A stretch of 64,000 nucleotides of DNA from Deinococcus seoulensis (GTDB taxonomy: Bacteria > Deinococcota > Deinococci > Deinococcales > Deinococcaceae). Shown here piece after piece: positions 19,310 through 28,436 of the stretch; position 1 is the first letter of the stretch; the number at the start of each line of letters is the position of its first letter. Made by a program: the position numbers and the translations under genes. A model generated the notes under the pieces. It searched no databases. It saw only the letters and a program-made list of their open reading frames with translations, and had not been told where the DNA came from. The stretch lies in the NCBI RefSeq assembly GCF_014648115.1, contig NZ_BMQM01000002.1:124001-188000 (forward strand). Reading direction: 5' to 3'.

Positions 19310-21094
19310 TTACGCCTGCGTGGTGGCCTCGTAGGCGTCGATCTGGCGGCGGATGACGTTCAGGCTGCCTTCCCAGAAGTCCGGGGCGTGCAGGTCGATG
19401 CCGAAGCGCGCGGCGAGGGCCAGTGGGGTGGCCTGTCCGGTGGCGGCCAGCAGGGCGTCGTAGCGGGCCTGGAAGTCCGCCTCCTGGCCCTGGGCGCGGG
19501 CCTGTTCGTACTGGGCGTACAGGCCCAGCCCGAACAGCAGCCCGAAGGTGTACGGGTAGTTGTAGAAGCTCCGGCCGTAGTAGTGCGGTTTGACGGCCCA
19601 CATGTACGGATGCGGGGTGTTCAGGGCGTCGCCGTAGGTGTCGCGCTGGGCCTGGACCATCAGGGTGTTCAGGTCACTGGGGTTCAGGTCGCCGGCGGCG
19701 CGGCGTTCGAAGACGGCCTGCTCGAACAGGAAGCGGCTGTGGATGTCCACGACGACCTGCGCGTGGCCCATCAGCTGCGTTTCGAGGACGTACAGGCGCT
19801 CGGCGCCCTGCGCGGTGGCCAGCGCGGCGTTCTGGATGATCGTCTCGCAGAAGATGCTGGCGGTCTCCGCGAGGGTCATGGGCGTCTCCTGCTGAAGGGG
19901 GCGCAGGCCGCCGAGCTGCACGTTGTGGTACGCGTGGCCCAGTTCGTGCGCCAGGGTGCTGACCGAGTCGAGGCTGGGGTCGTGGTTCATCAGGATGCGG
20001 CTGTCCGCTCCGGACCATTTCATGCAGAACGCGCCGCTGCGTTTGCCGTCGCGGGGGCCGGCGTCGATCCAGCGTTCACGGAAGGCGCGGGCGGCGAAGT
20101 CGCCCAGGGCGGGGCTGTACGCGCGGAACTGGCGCTGCACGAACGCCTCCCCGGCAGCGTAGTCCCAGTGGGTTTCGCTCTGGCCCACCGGGGCGAACAG
20201 GTCCCACCAGTCCAGTTGCGTCTTGCCCAGGTGGCGGGCCTTGGCGCGGAAGTACCGGCGGAAGTCCGGCAGGGAGCGGACGACAGCGGCCTGCATGGCG
20301 TCCAGCGTCTGGCGGTCGATGCCGTTGCTGATCAGGCTGGGGGCGACGGGGTCGGTGAAGCCGCGCCGGGCGGACAGGGTGCCCTCCTCGCCCTTGACGC
20401 CGTTCATGCAGGCGGCGAACACGGTCTCCTGGGTCTTCCAGGCGGCCACCTCGGCGTGGTAGGCATCCTGGCGCACCTGCGGGTCGGGGTCGCTGGCCAG
20501 GGCGCGCAGGGCGGTCACGGGCAGGGGCTGGCCCCGGTACTCGCCTTTCAGGGTGCTGGAGACGTTGCCGTGCAGTTTGTTCCAGCCGCCGCCGCTGGCG
20601 GGGTGCAGCCGCGCGGCGAGGTCCTCCTCGGGCGGGGTCATCTGATGGCGGGCCAGTTCGGCTGCGCGGCGCAGGCGGTGCTCGTGCGCGCGGGCCTCGG
20701 CGCTCTGCTCCAGCAGGTCGCTAACGGCCGCGTCGTCCAGGCCGCCCAGCCACGCGGTCAGGCGGGCGCCCAGCGGCCCGAGCGGCAGGCTCAGGGTAGT
20801 CAGGGCGGCCATGCGGGCCTGGGCGGTCTCGTCGCGGCTGTCGGTGGTCACGAAGGCGTACACGAAGGCGCGCACGCGGCCCAGGCGGGTCAGGACGGCG
20901 TTCAGTTCGCCCAGCGCGGCGTCGGTGGCGGCGGGCGTGACGGGCGACCCGGCGCGGACGGCGTGCGTGTCGAACAGTGTTTCCAGGGCCTGCACGTCCT
21001 GCCCGAGCGCGGCGAGGTCCTGGTCCAGTTGCGGGTCGGTCAGGCTGGCATACAGGTCGTCGGTGCGCCAGCGGGGCATGTCGGCTGTGGTCAT
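19310..21094 (-). CDS. pepF: Oligoendopeptidase F, M3B family metallopeptidase
   Basis: Cytoplasmic zinc peptidase that trims oligopeptides. The 594-residue protein has the zinc site HELGHAYHN (H383, E384, H387), with the third ligand Glu downstream in TLAETASIFCE. The length matches PepF. ATG 21094 follows a TACACT box by 7 nt; the longer frame to 21199 is non-homologous. It converges with sppA. Confidence 0.95.
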   Translation of the reverse strand: MTTADMPRWRTDDLYASLTDPQLDQDLAALGQDVQALETLFDTHAVRAGSPVTPAATDAALGELNAVLTRLGRVRAFVYAFVTTDSRDETAQARMAALTTLSLPLGPLGARLTAWLGGLDDAAVSDLLEQSAEARAHEHRLRRAAELARHQMTPPEEDLAARLHPASGGGWNKLHGNVSSTLKGEYRGQPLPVTALRALASDPDPQVRQDAYHAEVAAWKTQETVFAACMNGVKGEEGTLSARRGFTDPVAPSLISNGIDRQTLDAMQAAVVRSLPDFRRYFRAKARHLGKTQLDWWDLFAPVGQSETHWDYAAGEAFVQRQFRAYSPALGDFAARAFRERWIDAGPRDGKRSGAFCMKWSGADSRILMNHDPSLDSVSTLAHELGHAYHNVQLGGLRPLQQETPMTLAETASIFCETIIQNAALATAQGAERLYVLETQLMGHAQVVVDIHSRFLFEQAVFERRAAGDLNPSDLNTLMVQAQRDTYGDALNTPHPYMWAVKPHYYGRSFYNYPYTFGLLFGLGLYAQYEQARAQGQEADFQARYDALLAATGQATPLALAARFGIDLHAPDFWEGSLNVIRRQIDAYEATTQA

Positions 21095-21644
21095 GCCGGT
21101 CAGTGTACGGCGCGTGCTGGGCGGCGGCGGGCGCGGTTGGGGGCGGGCGGCCCGCGATTCCGGCCGGGTGCGCCCTGATGGCGGCGGGAGCGCTTCCATG
21201 TGTGGCGGGGGTGCAGGGGCGCCCTGGACGCCGTGACGGGTGGTTGGCTGTATCGGTTCAGACGTGGCATGCTGTGGGGGTCAGTTCATTCATCAATCCA
21301 CTGCGCAGCGGCACAGAGCAGCGGCACGGGGCAGCAGCAACGGGCGCCAGTGCAGGGCGGCCACGGGTCGGTTGGTGGTTCGGTTGGCAGGGCAGTTCGC
21401 GGGGCAGTCACGGGGCGGCGCAGCGCCGTGCGTGTGTCCGGAACCCGGCGGCCGGTTCACCGAGTGCCGGTTCACGGTCGAGTGCTGAGCCGCCGGAGGC
21501 CCGTCAGACGGGCGCGCCTTCCCGCTGTCCGGGCTGCCTGTGTAGTGGAGTCGTTCCTGGGTGACTGGACCGGCGTGGGCTTTGTTGATAAAACAAGTCC
21601 ACTATTCCGTTTCCGTCTCTCACCCCACCTCCGGAGGTCCCACC
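21095..21644. other. Long intergenic region upstream of the sugar ABC operon
   Basis: 550 bp with no convincing gene. It holds the pepF promoter at its left end. Close to the ABC operon, at 21581-21595, is an AT-rich near-palindrome TTGTTGATAAAACAA, and TAGTGGA (about 21545) pairs with TCCACTA (about 21598). These are candidates for an operator or start region of the ABC operon. Short frames here have no recognisable products. Confidence 0.5.
21581..21605 (+). promoter_or_regulatory. Candidate operator of the sugar ABC operon
   Basis: TTGTTGATAAAACAA is an AT-rich near-palindrome in a GC-rich setting, about 50 nt before the binding-protein ATG. LacI- or ROK-type sugar regulators often bind such sites. 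No clear -35/-10 pair was found, so this is an inference. Confidence 0.35.
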
Positions 21645-22886
21645 ATGCGCACCCGAATCACCCTGTCCCTCGCCCTGGCCGCCGCCACCCTCCTGAGCGG
21701 AGCCAGCGCCGCCACCACCACCCTGAACGTCTTCATGGGCAGCCAGCAACGCCCGGAAATCTTCCAGCCGCTGTTCGACCGCTTCCAGAAACAGAACCCG
21801 AACATCAGGATCAAGATCGAAACCGGCGGCGCCACCAGCGAAGCCCAGAACCAGTACCTGACCACCGTCCTGGCCGCCAAGGACAGCACCCTGGACATCT
21901 TCCTGATCGACGTGGTCCGCACCGCCACCTTCGCCGCCGCCGGGTGGGCCGAACCGCTCGACGCCTACCTGCCCAGCAAGGACACCTACCTGAAAGCCTT
22001 CCTGAGCGGCCCCATCAACGCCGCCACCGTGAATGGCAAGCTGTACGCCATGCCCGCCTTCACCGACGCGCAGTTCCTGTACTACCGCAAGGACCTGCTC
22101 GAGAAGTACAAGGCCAAGGTCCCCAAGACCTGGGAGGAACTCGCCGCGACCGCCGCCCGCATCCAGAAAGCCGAGGGCGGTAGCCTCCAGGGCTTCAACT
22201 TCCAGGGCGCGCCCATCGAGGGCACCGTCTGCAACTTCCTGGAAATGACCTGGACCGGCGGCGGCAGCGCGGACGACGTGACCAGCCCCGCCGCCAAACA
22301 GGGCCTGAACTTCCTGGTGAACGCCGTGAAGACCAAACTGGCCCCCGCCGCCAGCGCCGAGATGAAAACCGACGACTCCCGCCAGCAGTTCCAGGCCGGG
22401 AACGTCCTGTTCGGCCTGAACTGGAGTTACGCCTGGGCGCACTTCCAGGGCAACAGCCCCCAGCCCACCAAGGTCAAGGGCGACGTGGGCGTGGCCGCGC
22501 TGCCCGCCTTCGGCAAGAACGCCACCGCCACCTGCACCGGCGGCTGGGAATGGGGCGTGAACGCCTTCGGCAAGAACAAGGCCGCCAGCGTGAAACTCCT
22601 GCAATTCATGGCCAGCAGCGGCGTGCAGCAGGAAATGGCCGTCAAGGGCGCGTACCTGCCGGTCCGCAAGAGCCTGTACAACGACCGAAGCGTGCTGGCC
22701 GCCAACCCGCACTTCAAGGCCCTGTACCCCATCGTGACCAAGGCCCGCCCGCGCCCCGTCACGCCCGCCTACCCGCGCGTCAGCGAGATCATCCGCAACA
22801 ACGTCTCGGCCGCCGTCGCCGGCAGCAAGACCGTGGACGCCGCCCTGAGCGACATGAAACGCGACCTGACCCCGCTGCTGAAGTAA
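21645..22886 (+). CDS. ABC sugar transporter, extracellular solute-binding protein (MalE-like)
   Basis: A 413-residue exported receptor of the family 1 sugar-binding proteins (maltose, trehalose or other oligosaccharides). A Sec signal peptide ends around ASAATT (about residue 22). Family motifs include LDIFLIDVVRTATFA, GKLYAMPAFTDAQFLYYRKDLL and GWEWGVNAFGKNK. A real Shine-Dalgarno (GGAGG, 21633) precedes ATG 21645. The two permease genes follow, so this is the first gene of a three-gene importer. The exact sugar is not readable. Confidence 0.92.
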   Translation: MRTRITLSLALAAATLLSGASAATTTLNVFMGSQQRPEIFQPLFDRFQKQNPNIRIKIETGGATSEAQNQYLTTVLAAKDSTLDIFLIDVVRTATFAAAGWAEPLDAYLPSKDTYLKAFLSGPINAATVNGKLYAMPAFTDAQFLYYRKDLLEKYKAKVPKTWEELAATAARIQKAEGGSLQGFNFQGAPIEGTVCNFLEMTWTGGGSADDVTSPAAKQGLNFLVNAVKTKLAPAASAEMKTDDSRQQFQAGNVLFGLNWSYAWAHFQGNSPQPTKVKGDVGVAALPAFGKNATATCTGGWEWGVNAFGKNKAASVKLLQFMASSGVQQEMAVKGAYLPVRKSLYNDRSVLAANPHFKALYPIVTKARPRPVTPAYPRVSEIIRNNVSAAVAGSKTVDAALSDMKRDLTPLLK

Positions 22887-23003
22887 GCGCCGTCAGGACA
22901 CCGGCAGGGGGGCGCCGCGCCGGTCGACAGCGCGCCGCCCCCTCCCTGCCGGACCCGTCCCGCCCGGACACCCTCGCCCCCCCGCCCGAAAGACGTGACC
23001 CTC

Positions 23004-23924
23004 ATGACCACACCCAACCCCACCCCGGCCCGCCGACCCCGCCGGGAACCCAGCGAGGCGCAACTGGCCGCGCTGCTGCTGCTTCCGGCCGCCGCACTGC
23101 TGCTGGGCGTCCTGCTGTTCCCGATGCTGACCACCTTCCGTGACAGCCTGTACCTGAACAAACTGACCGAACCGTGGCTGACGGGCTTCGTGGGCCTCAA
23201 ACAGTACGCGCAGATGCTGGAGGACCCCCGCTTCGGGCAGGCGCTGCGTAACACCCTGTTCTTCGGCGTGATGACCGTCGGCGGTTCGTTCCTGGTCGGG
23301 ATTCCCATGGCGCTCGCCGCGCACCTGCCGGGCCGGACCCGCGGACTGGCGCGCGTGGCGCTGCTGCTGCCGTGGGCCATGCCGCCCGTCATCACGGGCC
23401 TGATCTTCGCGTGGCTGTTCAACGCGCAGTACGGCGTGTTCAACGACCTGCTGGTCCGCGCCGGGCTCATCGACGAGCCGCTGCGCTGGCTCAGCACGCC
23501 GGGCCTCAGCGTCCTGGCGATGGTCGTCACGATCGTCTGGAAGACCAGTTCCTTCGTGGCGCTGATCGTGCTGGGCGGCCTTCAGGGCATCCCGAAAGAG
23601 ATGATCGAGGCGGCGCAGGTGGACGGCGCGACCCCCACCCAGACGTTCTTCCGGGTGATCCTGCCGCTGCTGGCCCCCAGTCTCGCCGTGGCGTTCATCT
23701 TCCGGACCATCAGCGCCGTGCAGGTGTTCGACATCCCGTACACCTTCATTCAGCAGGCGCCCGCACAGGGCCTGCTGGAGACGCTGGGCGTGTACATCTA
23801 CCGCACGGGCATCGAATTCCTGGACTTCGGGTACGCCGCGACCCTCAGCGTCGCGCTGTTCGCCCTGAGTCTGGCCGTGACCGCCGTGTACGTCCGCTTC
23901 GTGCGGGACGGAGCGAACTCCTGA
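23004..23924 (+). CDS. ABC sugar transporter permease (MalF-like)
   Basis: A 306-residue inner-membrane subunit with six hydrophobic segments and the EAA loop EMIEAAQVDGATPTQTFFRV, which docks the ATPase. ATG 23004 is preferred over GTG 22995. It is separated from the binding-protein gene by 117 nt, and its stop shares one A with the next ATG (TGATG). Confidence 0.94.
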   Translation: MTTPNPTPARRPRREPSEAQLAALLLLPAAALLLGVLLFPMLTTFRDSLYLNKLTEPWLTGFVGLKQYAQMLEDPRFGQALRNTLFFGVMTVGGSFLVGIPMALAAHLPGRTRGLARVALLLPWAMPPVITGLIFAWLFNAQYGVFNDLLVRAGLIDEPLRWLSTPGLSVLAMVVTIVWKTSSFVALIVLGGLQGIPKEMIEAAQVDGATPTQTFFRVILPLLAPSLAVAFIFRTISAVQVFDIPYTFIQQAPAQGLLETLGVYIYRTGIEFLDFGYAATLSVALFALSLAVTAVYVRFVRDGANS

Positions 23925-24772
23925 TGGAAGAACAGACACACGAGAACCTGAGCCCCGCCCAGCGCCTGGGCCGCGCCGCCGCGCTGGCCGCCCTGATCGT
24001 GGGCGGGTTCTTCCCGTTCATCTGGATGCTGCTGACCAGCCTGAAAACCGAAGGCGAGCTTCAGAAGTTCCCGGTGCAGTACCTGCCCTCGAAACTGGAT
24101 TTCAGCAATTACGCCCGGGTGTTCAGCGAGCAGCCGTTCGCGCAGTTCTTCTTCAACTCGCTGACCGTCAGCCTCCTGAGCACCGTGCTGTGCATCGCGG
24201 CCGCCGTGCCCGCCGCGTACGCCCTGGCCCGCCTGAACCTGCGCGGGCGCGGCCTGCTCATGACGGCCGTCGTGGCGTTCAGCATGTTCCCGGTCGTCAG
24301 CCTCCTGATTCCGCTGTTCCGCCTGATGCGCGGCGCGAACCTGCTGAACACCTACCCCGCCCTGATCCTCCCCTACGCCGCGCTGAGCCTGCCCATCGGC
24401 ATCCTGACGCTGGTGGCGTTCTTCAGCGCCATCCCCCGCGACCTCGAATCGGCCGCCATGGTAGACGGCACCACCCGCGTGGGCGCCCTGACCCGCGTGG
24501 TCCTGCCACTCTCCGCGCCGGGCGTCGTGACGGCCGCGCTGCTGGTGTTCGTGAACTCCTGGAACGAATTCCTGCTGGCCCTGAGCTTCAACACCAAACT
24601 GTCCATGCGGACCGTGTCCGTCGGCGTGACCCTCTACCAGGGCGAATTCGCGTTCCCCTGGCCGCTGATCGCCGCCGCCGTCGTGGTCGCCACCGTGCCC
24701 CTCGTGCTGCTGATCGCCATCTTCCAGAAACGCTTCGTGTCCGGCCTGACCGCCGGAGGCGTCAAGGCGTAG
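23924..24772 (+). CDS. ABC sugar transporter permease (MalG-like)
   Basis: A 282-residue partner permease with six membrane segments and the EAA loop DLESAAMVDGTTRVGALTRV, and a C-terminus typical of MalG (FQKRFVSGLTAGGVKA). It overlaps the MalF-like gene by one base. No ATPase gene follows, so the importer must borrow an MsmX/MalK-type ATPase encoded elsewhere, which is common for this family. Confidence 0.94.
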   Translation: MEEQTHENLSPAQRLGRAAALAALIVGGFFPFIWMLLTSLKTEGELQKFPVQYLPSKLDFSNYARVFSEQPFAQFFFNSLTVSLLSTVLCIAAAVPAAYALARLNLRGRGLLMTAVVAFSMFPVVSLLIPLFRLMRGANLLNTYPALILPYAALSLPIGILTLVAFFSAIPRDLESAAMVDGTTRVGALTRVVLPLSAPGVVTAALLVFVNSWNEFLLALSFNTKLSMRTVSVGVTLYQGEFAFPWPLIAAAVVVATVPLVLLIAIFQKRFVSGLTAGGVKA

Positions 24773-24857
24773 ACGGTTGACGGTTCATGGTTGATGGAAC
24801 CAACCCGCTGTCCACGACCCACATCCCACTGCCCTCCCCTTCTTCAGGTGACCTGTT

Positions 24858-25985
24858 ATGACCAATCCTTCCCAGTCCGAATTCCTGTGGTTTCTGCAAC
24901 TGTCCCGTGACGGCGAGTTCATCGGCACGAAAACCAAGCCGCCGCGTAAGCCCACGCTGGCGTACCTTCAGTCGCTGATCAGCGCGGCGGGCGAGGCGGG
25001 TTTCGAGGCACTGCTGACCGCCACGAACTACCACAGCGAACACGAGAACTACACGGCGGCCGTGGCGGCCCTGGCGCGCAGCGCGCCGACCGATCCGGCG
25101 CTGCTGATCGCGGTGCGGCCCGGCATGTTCCACCCGGCCATGTACGCCAAGATGCTGGCCACCCTGCAGAACCTGTTCCCGGGGCGGGTGCGGCTGAACA
25201 TCGTGACGGGCAGCAGCCCCGCCGAGAACGCCATGTACGGCGACAACGAGGATCACGGCAAGCGCTACGAGCGCACGCGGGAGTTCATGCAGATCCTGCG
25301 GCAGCTGTGGACGGCCCCGCCGCCGCAGTCGTTCCGCAGTGACCTGTACGCCTTCGAGAACGCGGTGCTGGACCCGGCGCCCGTGCAGCCGATTCCGCTG
25401 TACTTCGGGGGGGCGTCTCCGGTGGCGCAGGAGATCGCGGCGGACCTCGCGGACGTGTACCTGATGTGGGGCGAACGCGAGGACATGCTTGCCGAGCGCC
25501 TGAACCAGATGCGGGCGCTGGAGGCGAAGACCGGCCGCCGGTTGCGGTACGGGCTGCGGACGCACGTGATCGTCCGTGAGACCGAGGCCGAGGCCCGCGC
25601 GGCCGCCGAGCGTCTGATCAGCCGCGTGGACCCGGAGGTGCGGGCGGCGTTCGTGGCGAGCCACGCGCACGTGGACGGCGTGGGCCAGAAACGCCAGATC
25701 GACATGATGAAGGGACTGGACGCGGACCTGATGGTCGAACCCGGCCTCTGGGCGGGCGTGGGCATGGCCCGCAGCGGCGTGGGCGTGGCCCTGATCGGCA
25801 GTCCCGAGCAGGTGGCCGCGAAGATCCGCCGCTACGAGGACATGGGCTTCAGTTCGTTCATCTTCAGCGGCTACCCGCACGAGGAGGAGGCGCGGCGCTT
25901 CGGGGAACTGGTCATGCCGCTGCTGAAGGGCGCGCAGAGCGAGGAGCGAGCCATTCACACGGACCGGGTCGCGCCGGTCGCCTGA
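24858..25985 (+). CDS. LLM-class flavin-dependent monooxygenase, SsuD-like
   Basis: A 375-residue luciferase-like FMNH2-dependent oxygenase resembling alkanesulfonate monooxygenase (SsuD): EFLWFLQLSRDGEFIGT, AVRPGMFHPAMYAKM, LNIVTGSSPAE, YGDNEDHGKRYERT and the late FIFSGYPHEEEARRFGE. SsuD releases sulfite from alkanesulfonates when sulfate is short. No flavin reductase or sulfonate transporter is adjacent, so the substrate is uncertain. It lies 85 nt after the ABC permease and may be independently expressed. Confidence 0.88.
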   Translation: MTNPSQSEFLWFLQLSRDGEFIGTKTKPPRKPTLAYLQSLISAAGEAGFEALLTATNYHSEHENYTAAVAALARSAPTDPALLIAVRPGMFHPAMYAKMLATLQNLFPGRVRLNIVTGSSPAENAMYGDNEDHGKRYERTREFMQILRQLWTAPPPQSFRSDLYAFENAVLDPAPVQPIPLYFGGASPVAQEIAADLADVYLMWGEREDMLAERLNQMRALEAKTGRRLRYGLRTHVIVRETEAEARAAAERLISRVDPEVRAAFVASHAHVDGVGQKRQIDMMKGLDADLMVEPGLWAGVGMARSGVGVALIGSPEQVAAKIRRYEDMGFSSFIFSGYPHEEEARRFGELVMPLLKGAQSEERAIHTDRVAPVA

Positions 25986-26000
25986 TCGCCGCAGGCCACA

Positions 26001-26038
26001 GACGCGCGGGGTGCCCTCCATCAGGAGCACCCCGCGTC
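26001..26038. terminator. Bidirectional terminator between the monooxygenase and phoU
   Basis: A GC-rich hairpin pairs GACGCGCGGGGTGC with GCACCCCGCGTC (one 2-nt bulge), lying between convergent genes. Confidence 0.65.
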
Positions 26039-26077
26039 CCGTTGCCGGTGGGCGCGCGGTTCAGGTGGGGGCCGGGT

Positions 26078-26785
26078 TCAGTTTGAGGCTGGGTTCAGGC
26101 CGGTCACGACGTGTTCGAGGCGTTCGGCGACGTTCACGAGGTGATCCCCGAGCCGTTCGAGGTTGCGGGCCATGCGGCTGGCGGTCAGGGCGACGCTGGT
26201 GTCTTCCGGGCGTTCGAGCAGGCGGGTGAGGCTGGCGCGCTGCATCTGCTCGTACAGGGCGTCCACCTGTTCGTAGTCGAGGCGCATGACGTCGCGGGCG
26301 GCGTTCACGTCACGTTCGGCGAAGGCGTAGGCGAGGCGTTCGAGCATCTCCGAGAGCAGGCGCACGAGGGGCAGCACGTCCTGAAGGGTGGCGCTGCGGG
26401 CGCGGGGCGCGAAGGTCTCCAGGTCGCGGGCGACCGTGAACGCGTAATCCCCGACCCGTTCGAGGTTCGACAGGCTGCGGAACACCATCAGGTGGAAGGC
26501 GAGTTCCTGTTCGGTCAGTCCGGCGGCGAAGGCGTGCAGGCAGAGGTCCTCGATCTCGCGTTCCAGGGCGTTCGTTTCGGCTTCCAGGGTTTCGGCGCGG
26601 GCGGTCAGTCCGGCGAATTCGGCGCGGTCGTTGGCGTCCCGGACGGCGTCGAGTTGTTCGAGGGTGATGCTCAGCATCCGCAGGAAGCGCACGGTGACCA
26701 GCGAGACGCTCAGCTGCCCGGCGCTGGCCGGTCCCGGGTGGACTGGATCGGCGCTGGCCTGCTGAGGGGGGTGGTCGCTGTTCAT
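26078..26785 (-). CDS. phoU: PhoU-like phosphate regulator
   Basis: A 235-residue protein of two similar three-helix repeats, each carrying the PhoU metal-binding signature (NLERVGDYAFTVARD and NLERLGDHLVNVAER). PhoU restrains phosphate uptake by acting on PstB and the PhoR/PhoB system. No pst genes adjoin it. GATACT lies 6 nt before the ATG. An N-terminal tail of about 22 residues precedes the first helix. Confidence 0.93.
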   Translation of the reverse strand: MNSDHPPQQASADPVHPGPASAGQLSVSLVTVRFLRMLSITLEQLDAVRDANDRAEFAGLTARAETLEAETNALEREIEDLCLHAFAAGLTEQELAFHLMVFRSLSNLERVGDYAFTVARDLETFAPRARSATLQDVLPLVRLLSEMLERLAYAFAERDVNAARDVMRLDYEQVDALYEQMQRASLTRLLERPEDTSVALTASRMARNLERLGDHLVNVAERLEHVVTGLNPASN

Positions 26786-26833
26786 GCGGCCAGTATCGTG
26801 CCGCGTTGTGATGATCCGGTCAAGGGACGATTC

Positions 26834-26878
26834 GGCCGGTCTTCATGTGGCCGGTCTTCATGGTCCTGGTCTTCATGG
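26834..26878. repeat. Three tandem copies of a 15-bp unit
   Basis: The unit GGCCGGTCTTCATGK is repeated at 26834, 26849 and 26864; the last copy is diverged (TCCTGGTCTTCATGG). It sits between phoU and the 101-residue gene. Confidence 0.85.
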
Positions 26879-26896
26879 CGCCGGGCGCGGCGGTTC

Positions 26897-27202
26897 TCAG
26901 CGGTGGGTGCGGATGGGGCCCAGGGGTGTGAATCCGGCGCGGGTCAGCGCGGCGCGCAGGTCGTCCGGGGCGGCGGGGTGGTGGTCGGGGCGGGCCTGGA
27001 TGGTCAGGTCGCCGAGGCTGGCGACGGGCCAGCTCTGCACGGTCCAGCCGTCGAGCTGCGGGGCGCGTCCACCGGGGGCGATGACCTCCAGGCTGTACAG
27101 GGGCAGGCTGTGCAGGGGTGCAGTGGGGTCAGCCTGCCGGGCGGGGGGCTGGAGGTCGGGGGTGAGGGGGAAGCGGGCCGTGGAGTGCAGGGTGGCAGTC
27201 AT
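26897..27202 (-). CDS. Hypothetical protein, 101 residues, divergent from a LysR gene
   Basis: I do not recognise this protein. It is Pro/Ala/Leu-rich in the first half and ends in a small alpha/beta-looking segment (PDDLRAALTRAGFTPLGPIRTHR). There is no signal peptide or membrane segment. An AGAGG ribosome site lies about 8 nt before ATG 27202. It is transcribed away from the LysR regulator across a 154-bp gap, a layout in which the regulator usually controls its neighbour. Confidence 0.65.
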   Translation of the reverse strand: MTATLHSTARFPLTPDLQPPARQADPTAPLHSLPLYSLEVIAPGGRAPQLDGWTVQSWPVASLGDLTIQARPDHHPAAPDDLRAALTRAGFTPLGPIRTHR

Positions 27203-27356
27203 GGGGGTTACCTCTGGGGGCGCGGCCGGGGTGGCCGGTGATGCCCTCAGGGTGCGCCTGCGGGGGCGGGGCTGACCATCGGCGCGGACGCTGCCCCGCG
27301 CACAGCGCATCGGTTTTCCCGATACCGGCGGGGGTGGGCGCGGCCTACACTGGGGC

Positions 27357-28313
27357 ATGACCTCTGCGCGCCCCACCTCAGTCGTTCTGCCGTCCCTGGC
27401 GCAATTGCGCGCCCTGCTGGCGGTGACGGACGCCGGGGGCTTCAGTGAGGCGGCGGCGGAGCTGGGCGTGTCGCAGTCCACGCTCAGCGAGGCGATCAGC
27501 AAGCTGGAGGTGCTGGCGGGGCGGCCGCTGCTGCGCCGGGGGCGTACCGGGACCGTGCCCACCCCGGCGGGCGAGCGGATGCTGACGCACGCGCGCGCGG
27601 CGGTGCAGGCGGCGGGGGACGCGCTGCTGGCCGCGCAGGAGGACACGCAACTGCGCGGCATGCTGCGGGTCGCGTCGTTCCGCTCGACCGCCACGCACCT
27701 GCTGCCACCGGCGCTGGCGGCGTTCCGGGCGCAGCATCCGGGCGTGACGGTGCAGCTCCTTGACGGGGAGGCCGAGGGCGGCGGCGAGGGGCTGGTGCGG
27801 CGCAGACGGGCAGACGCGGCCATCGTGATCGAGGAGAACTGGACGGACCTGCGCCTGACCCCGCTCGTCATGGACGAGTACCTGTTCGTGGCACCCGCGC
27901 GGCGCGGCGCGCACCCGGTCACGCCGGACGACCTGGGAGGGCCGCTGCTGCTGGCGCCGGGGCCGAACACCTGCAACCTGCGCGTGATGGGGTACCTGCG
28001 GCGCTGCGGCGTGCAGCCGGAGCAGGTGACCGAGATCGGAGAGGACAGCGTGATTCTGGGCATGGTCGCGCACGGGCTGGGCGTCAGCGTGATGCCCCGG
28101 CTGGCGCTGGAACCCCTGCCTGCCGGGCTGGTGGCACTCCCGCTGCCCGAGCGGCTGATGCGGCCGCTGGCGCTGGCGACCCTGCCGCACCGCGCGAACC
28201 TGCCGGTCATCCGGGCGTTCACGGAGACGCTGCTGGGCGCGCTGCACCGGCCGCATGCGCCCGTGCCGGAACCGGCGGCGGCCTTGCCGGGCGGGTCTTC
28301 TCTGCTACATTAA
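27357..28313 (+). CDS. LysR family transcriptional regulator
   Basis: A 318-residue regulator. The winged helix-turn-helix is at residues about 10-65 (GFSEAAAELGVSQSTLSEAI), followed by a substrate-binding effector domain. The stop TAA forms part of the -10 box (TACATT) of the cysS leader. TACACT lies 5 nt before ATG 27357. The probable target is the divergent 101-residue gene; the effector is unknown. Confidence 0.92.
   Translation: MTSARPTSVVLPSLAQLRALLAVTDAGGFSEAAAELGVSQSTLSEAISKLEVLAGRPLLRRGRTGTVPTPAGERMLTHARAAVQAAGDALLAAQEDTQLRGMLRVASFRSTATHLLPPALAAFRAQHPGVTVQLLDGEAEGGGEGLVRRRRADAAIVIEENWTDLRLTPLVMDEYLFVAPARRGAHPVTPDDLGGPLLLAPGPNTCNLRVMGYLRRCGVQPEQVTEIGEDSVILGMVAHGLGVSVMPRLALEPLPAGLVALPLPERLMRPLALATLPHRANLPVIRAFTETLLGALHRPHAPVPEPAAALPGGSSLLH
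28284..28311 (+). promoter_or_regulatory. Promoter of the cysS leader
   Basis: TTGCCG (28284-28289), a 16-nt spacer, and TACATT (28306-28311). The leader-peptide ATG begins 6 nt later, so the transcript should be leaderless. The -10 box overlaps the lysR-family stop codon. Confidence 0.6.
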
Positions 28314-28317
28314 ACGT

Positions 28318-28344
28318 ATGACGACCCTGTGTTGCCTTCCCTAG
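28318..28344 (+). CDS. cysS leader peptide with tandem Cys codons
   Basis: A nine-codon frame, ATG to TAG, reads MTTLCCLP. Two adjacent cysteine codons (TGT TGC, 28330-28335) precede a strong terminator and the cysteinyl-tRNA synthetase gene. This is the classic layout of ribosome-mediated attenuation: stalling at the Cys codons when Cys-tRNA is short would favour read-through. The start lies 6 nt after a TACATT box. The alternative antiterminator pairing was not resolved by eye. Confidence 0.7.
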   Translation: MTTLCCLP

Positions 28345-28370
28345 CGGCCCACGCGCAGCCCAGCGTCCGT

Positions 28371-28406
28371 GACCGCGCCCCTGATCTATGTGGCGCGGTC
28401 TTTTTA
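28371..28406 (+). terminator. Attenuator terminator upstream of cysS
   Basis: A perfect 9-bp stem, GACCGCGCC (28371-28379) with GGCGCGGTC (28392-28400), is followed by TTTTTA. It lies between the Cys-codon leader peptide and cysS, where only a regulatory terminator makes sense. Confidence 0.8.
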
Positions 28407-28409
28407 TTG

Positions 28410-28436
28410 CCTACTGAACGTATCGCCTACTGAACG
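28410..28436 (+). repeat. Short direct repeat in the cysS leader
   Basis: CCTACTGAACG occurs at about 28410 and again 16 nt later, between the attenuator and the ribosome site of cysS. Confidence 0.7.
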
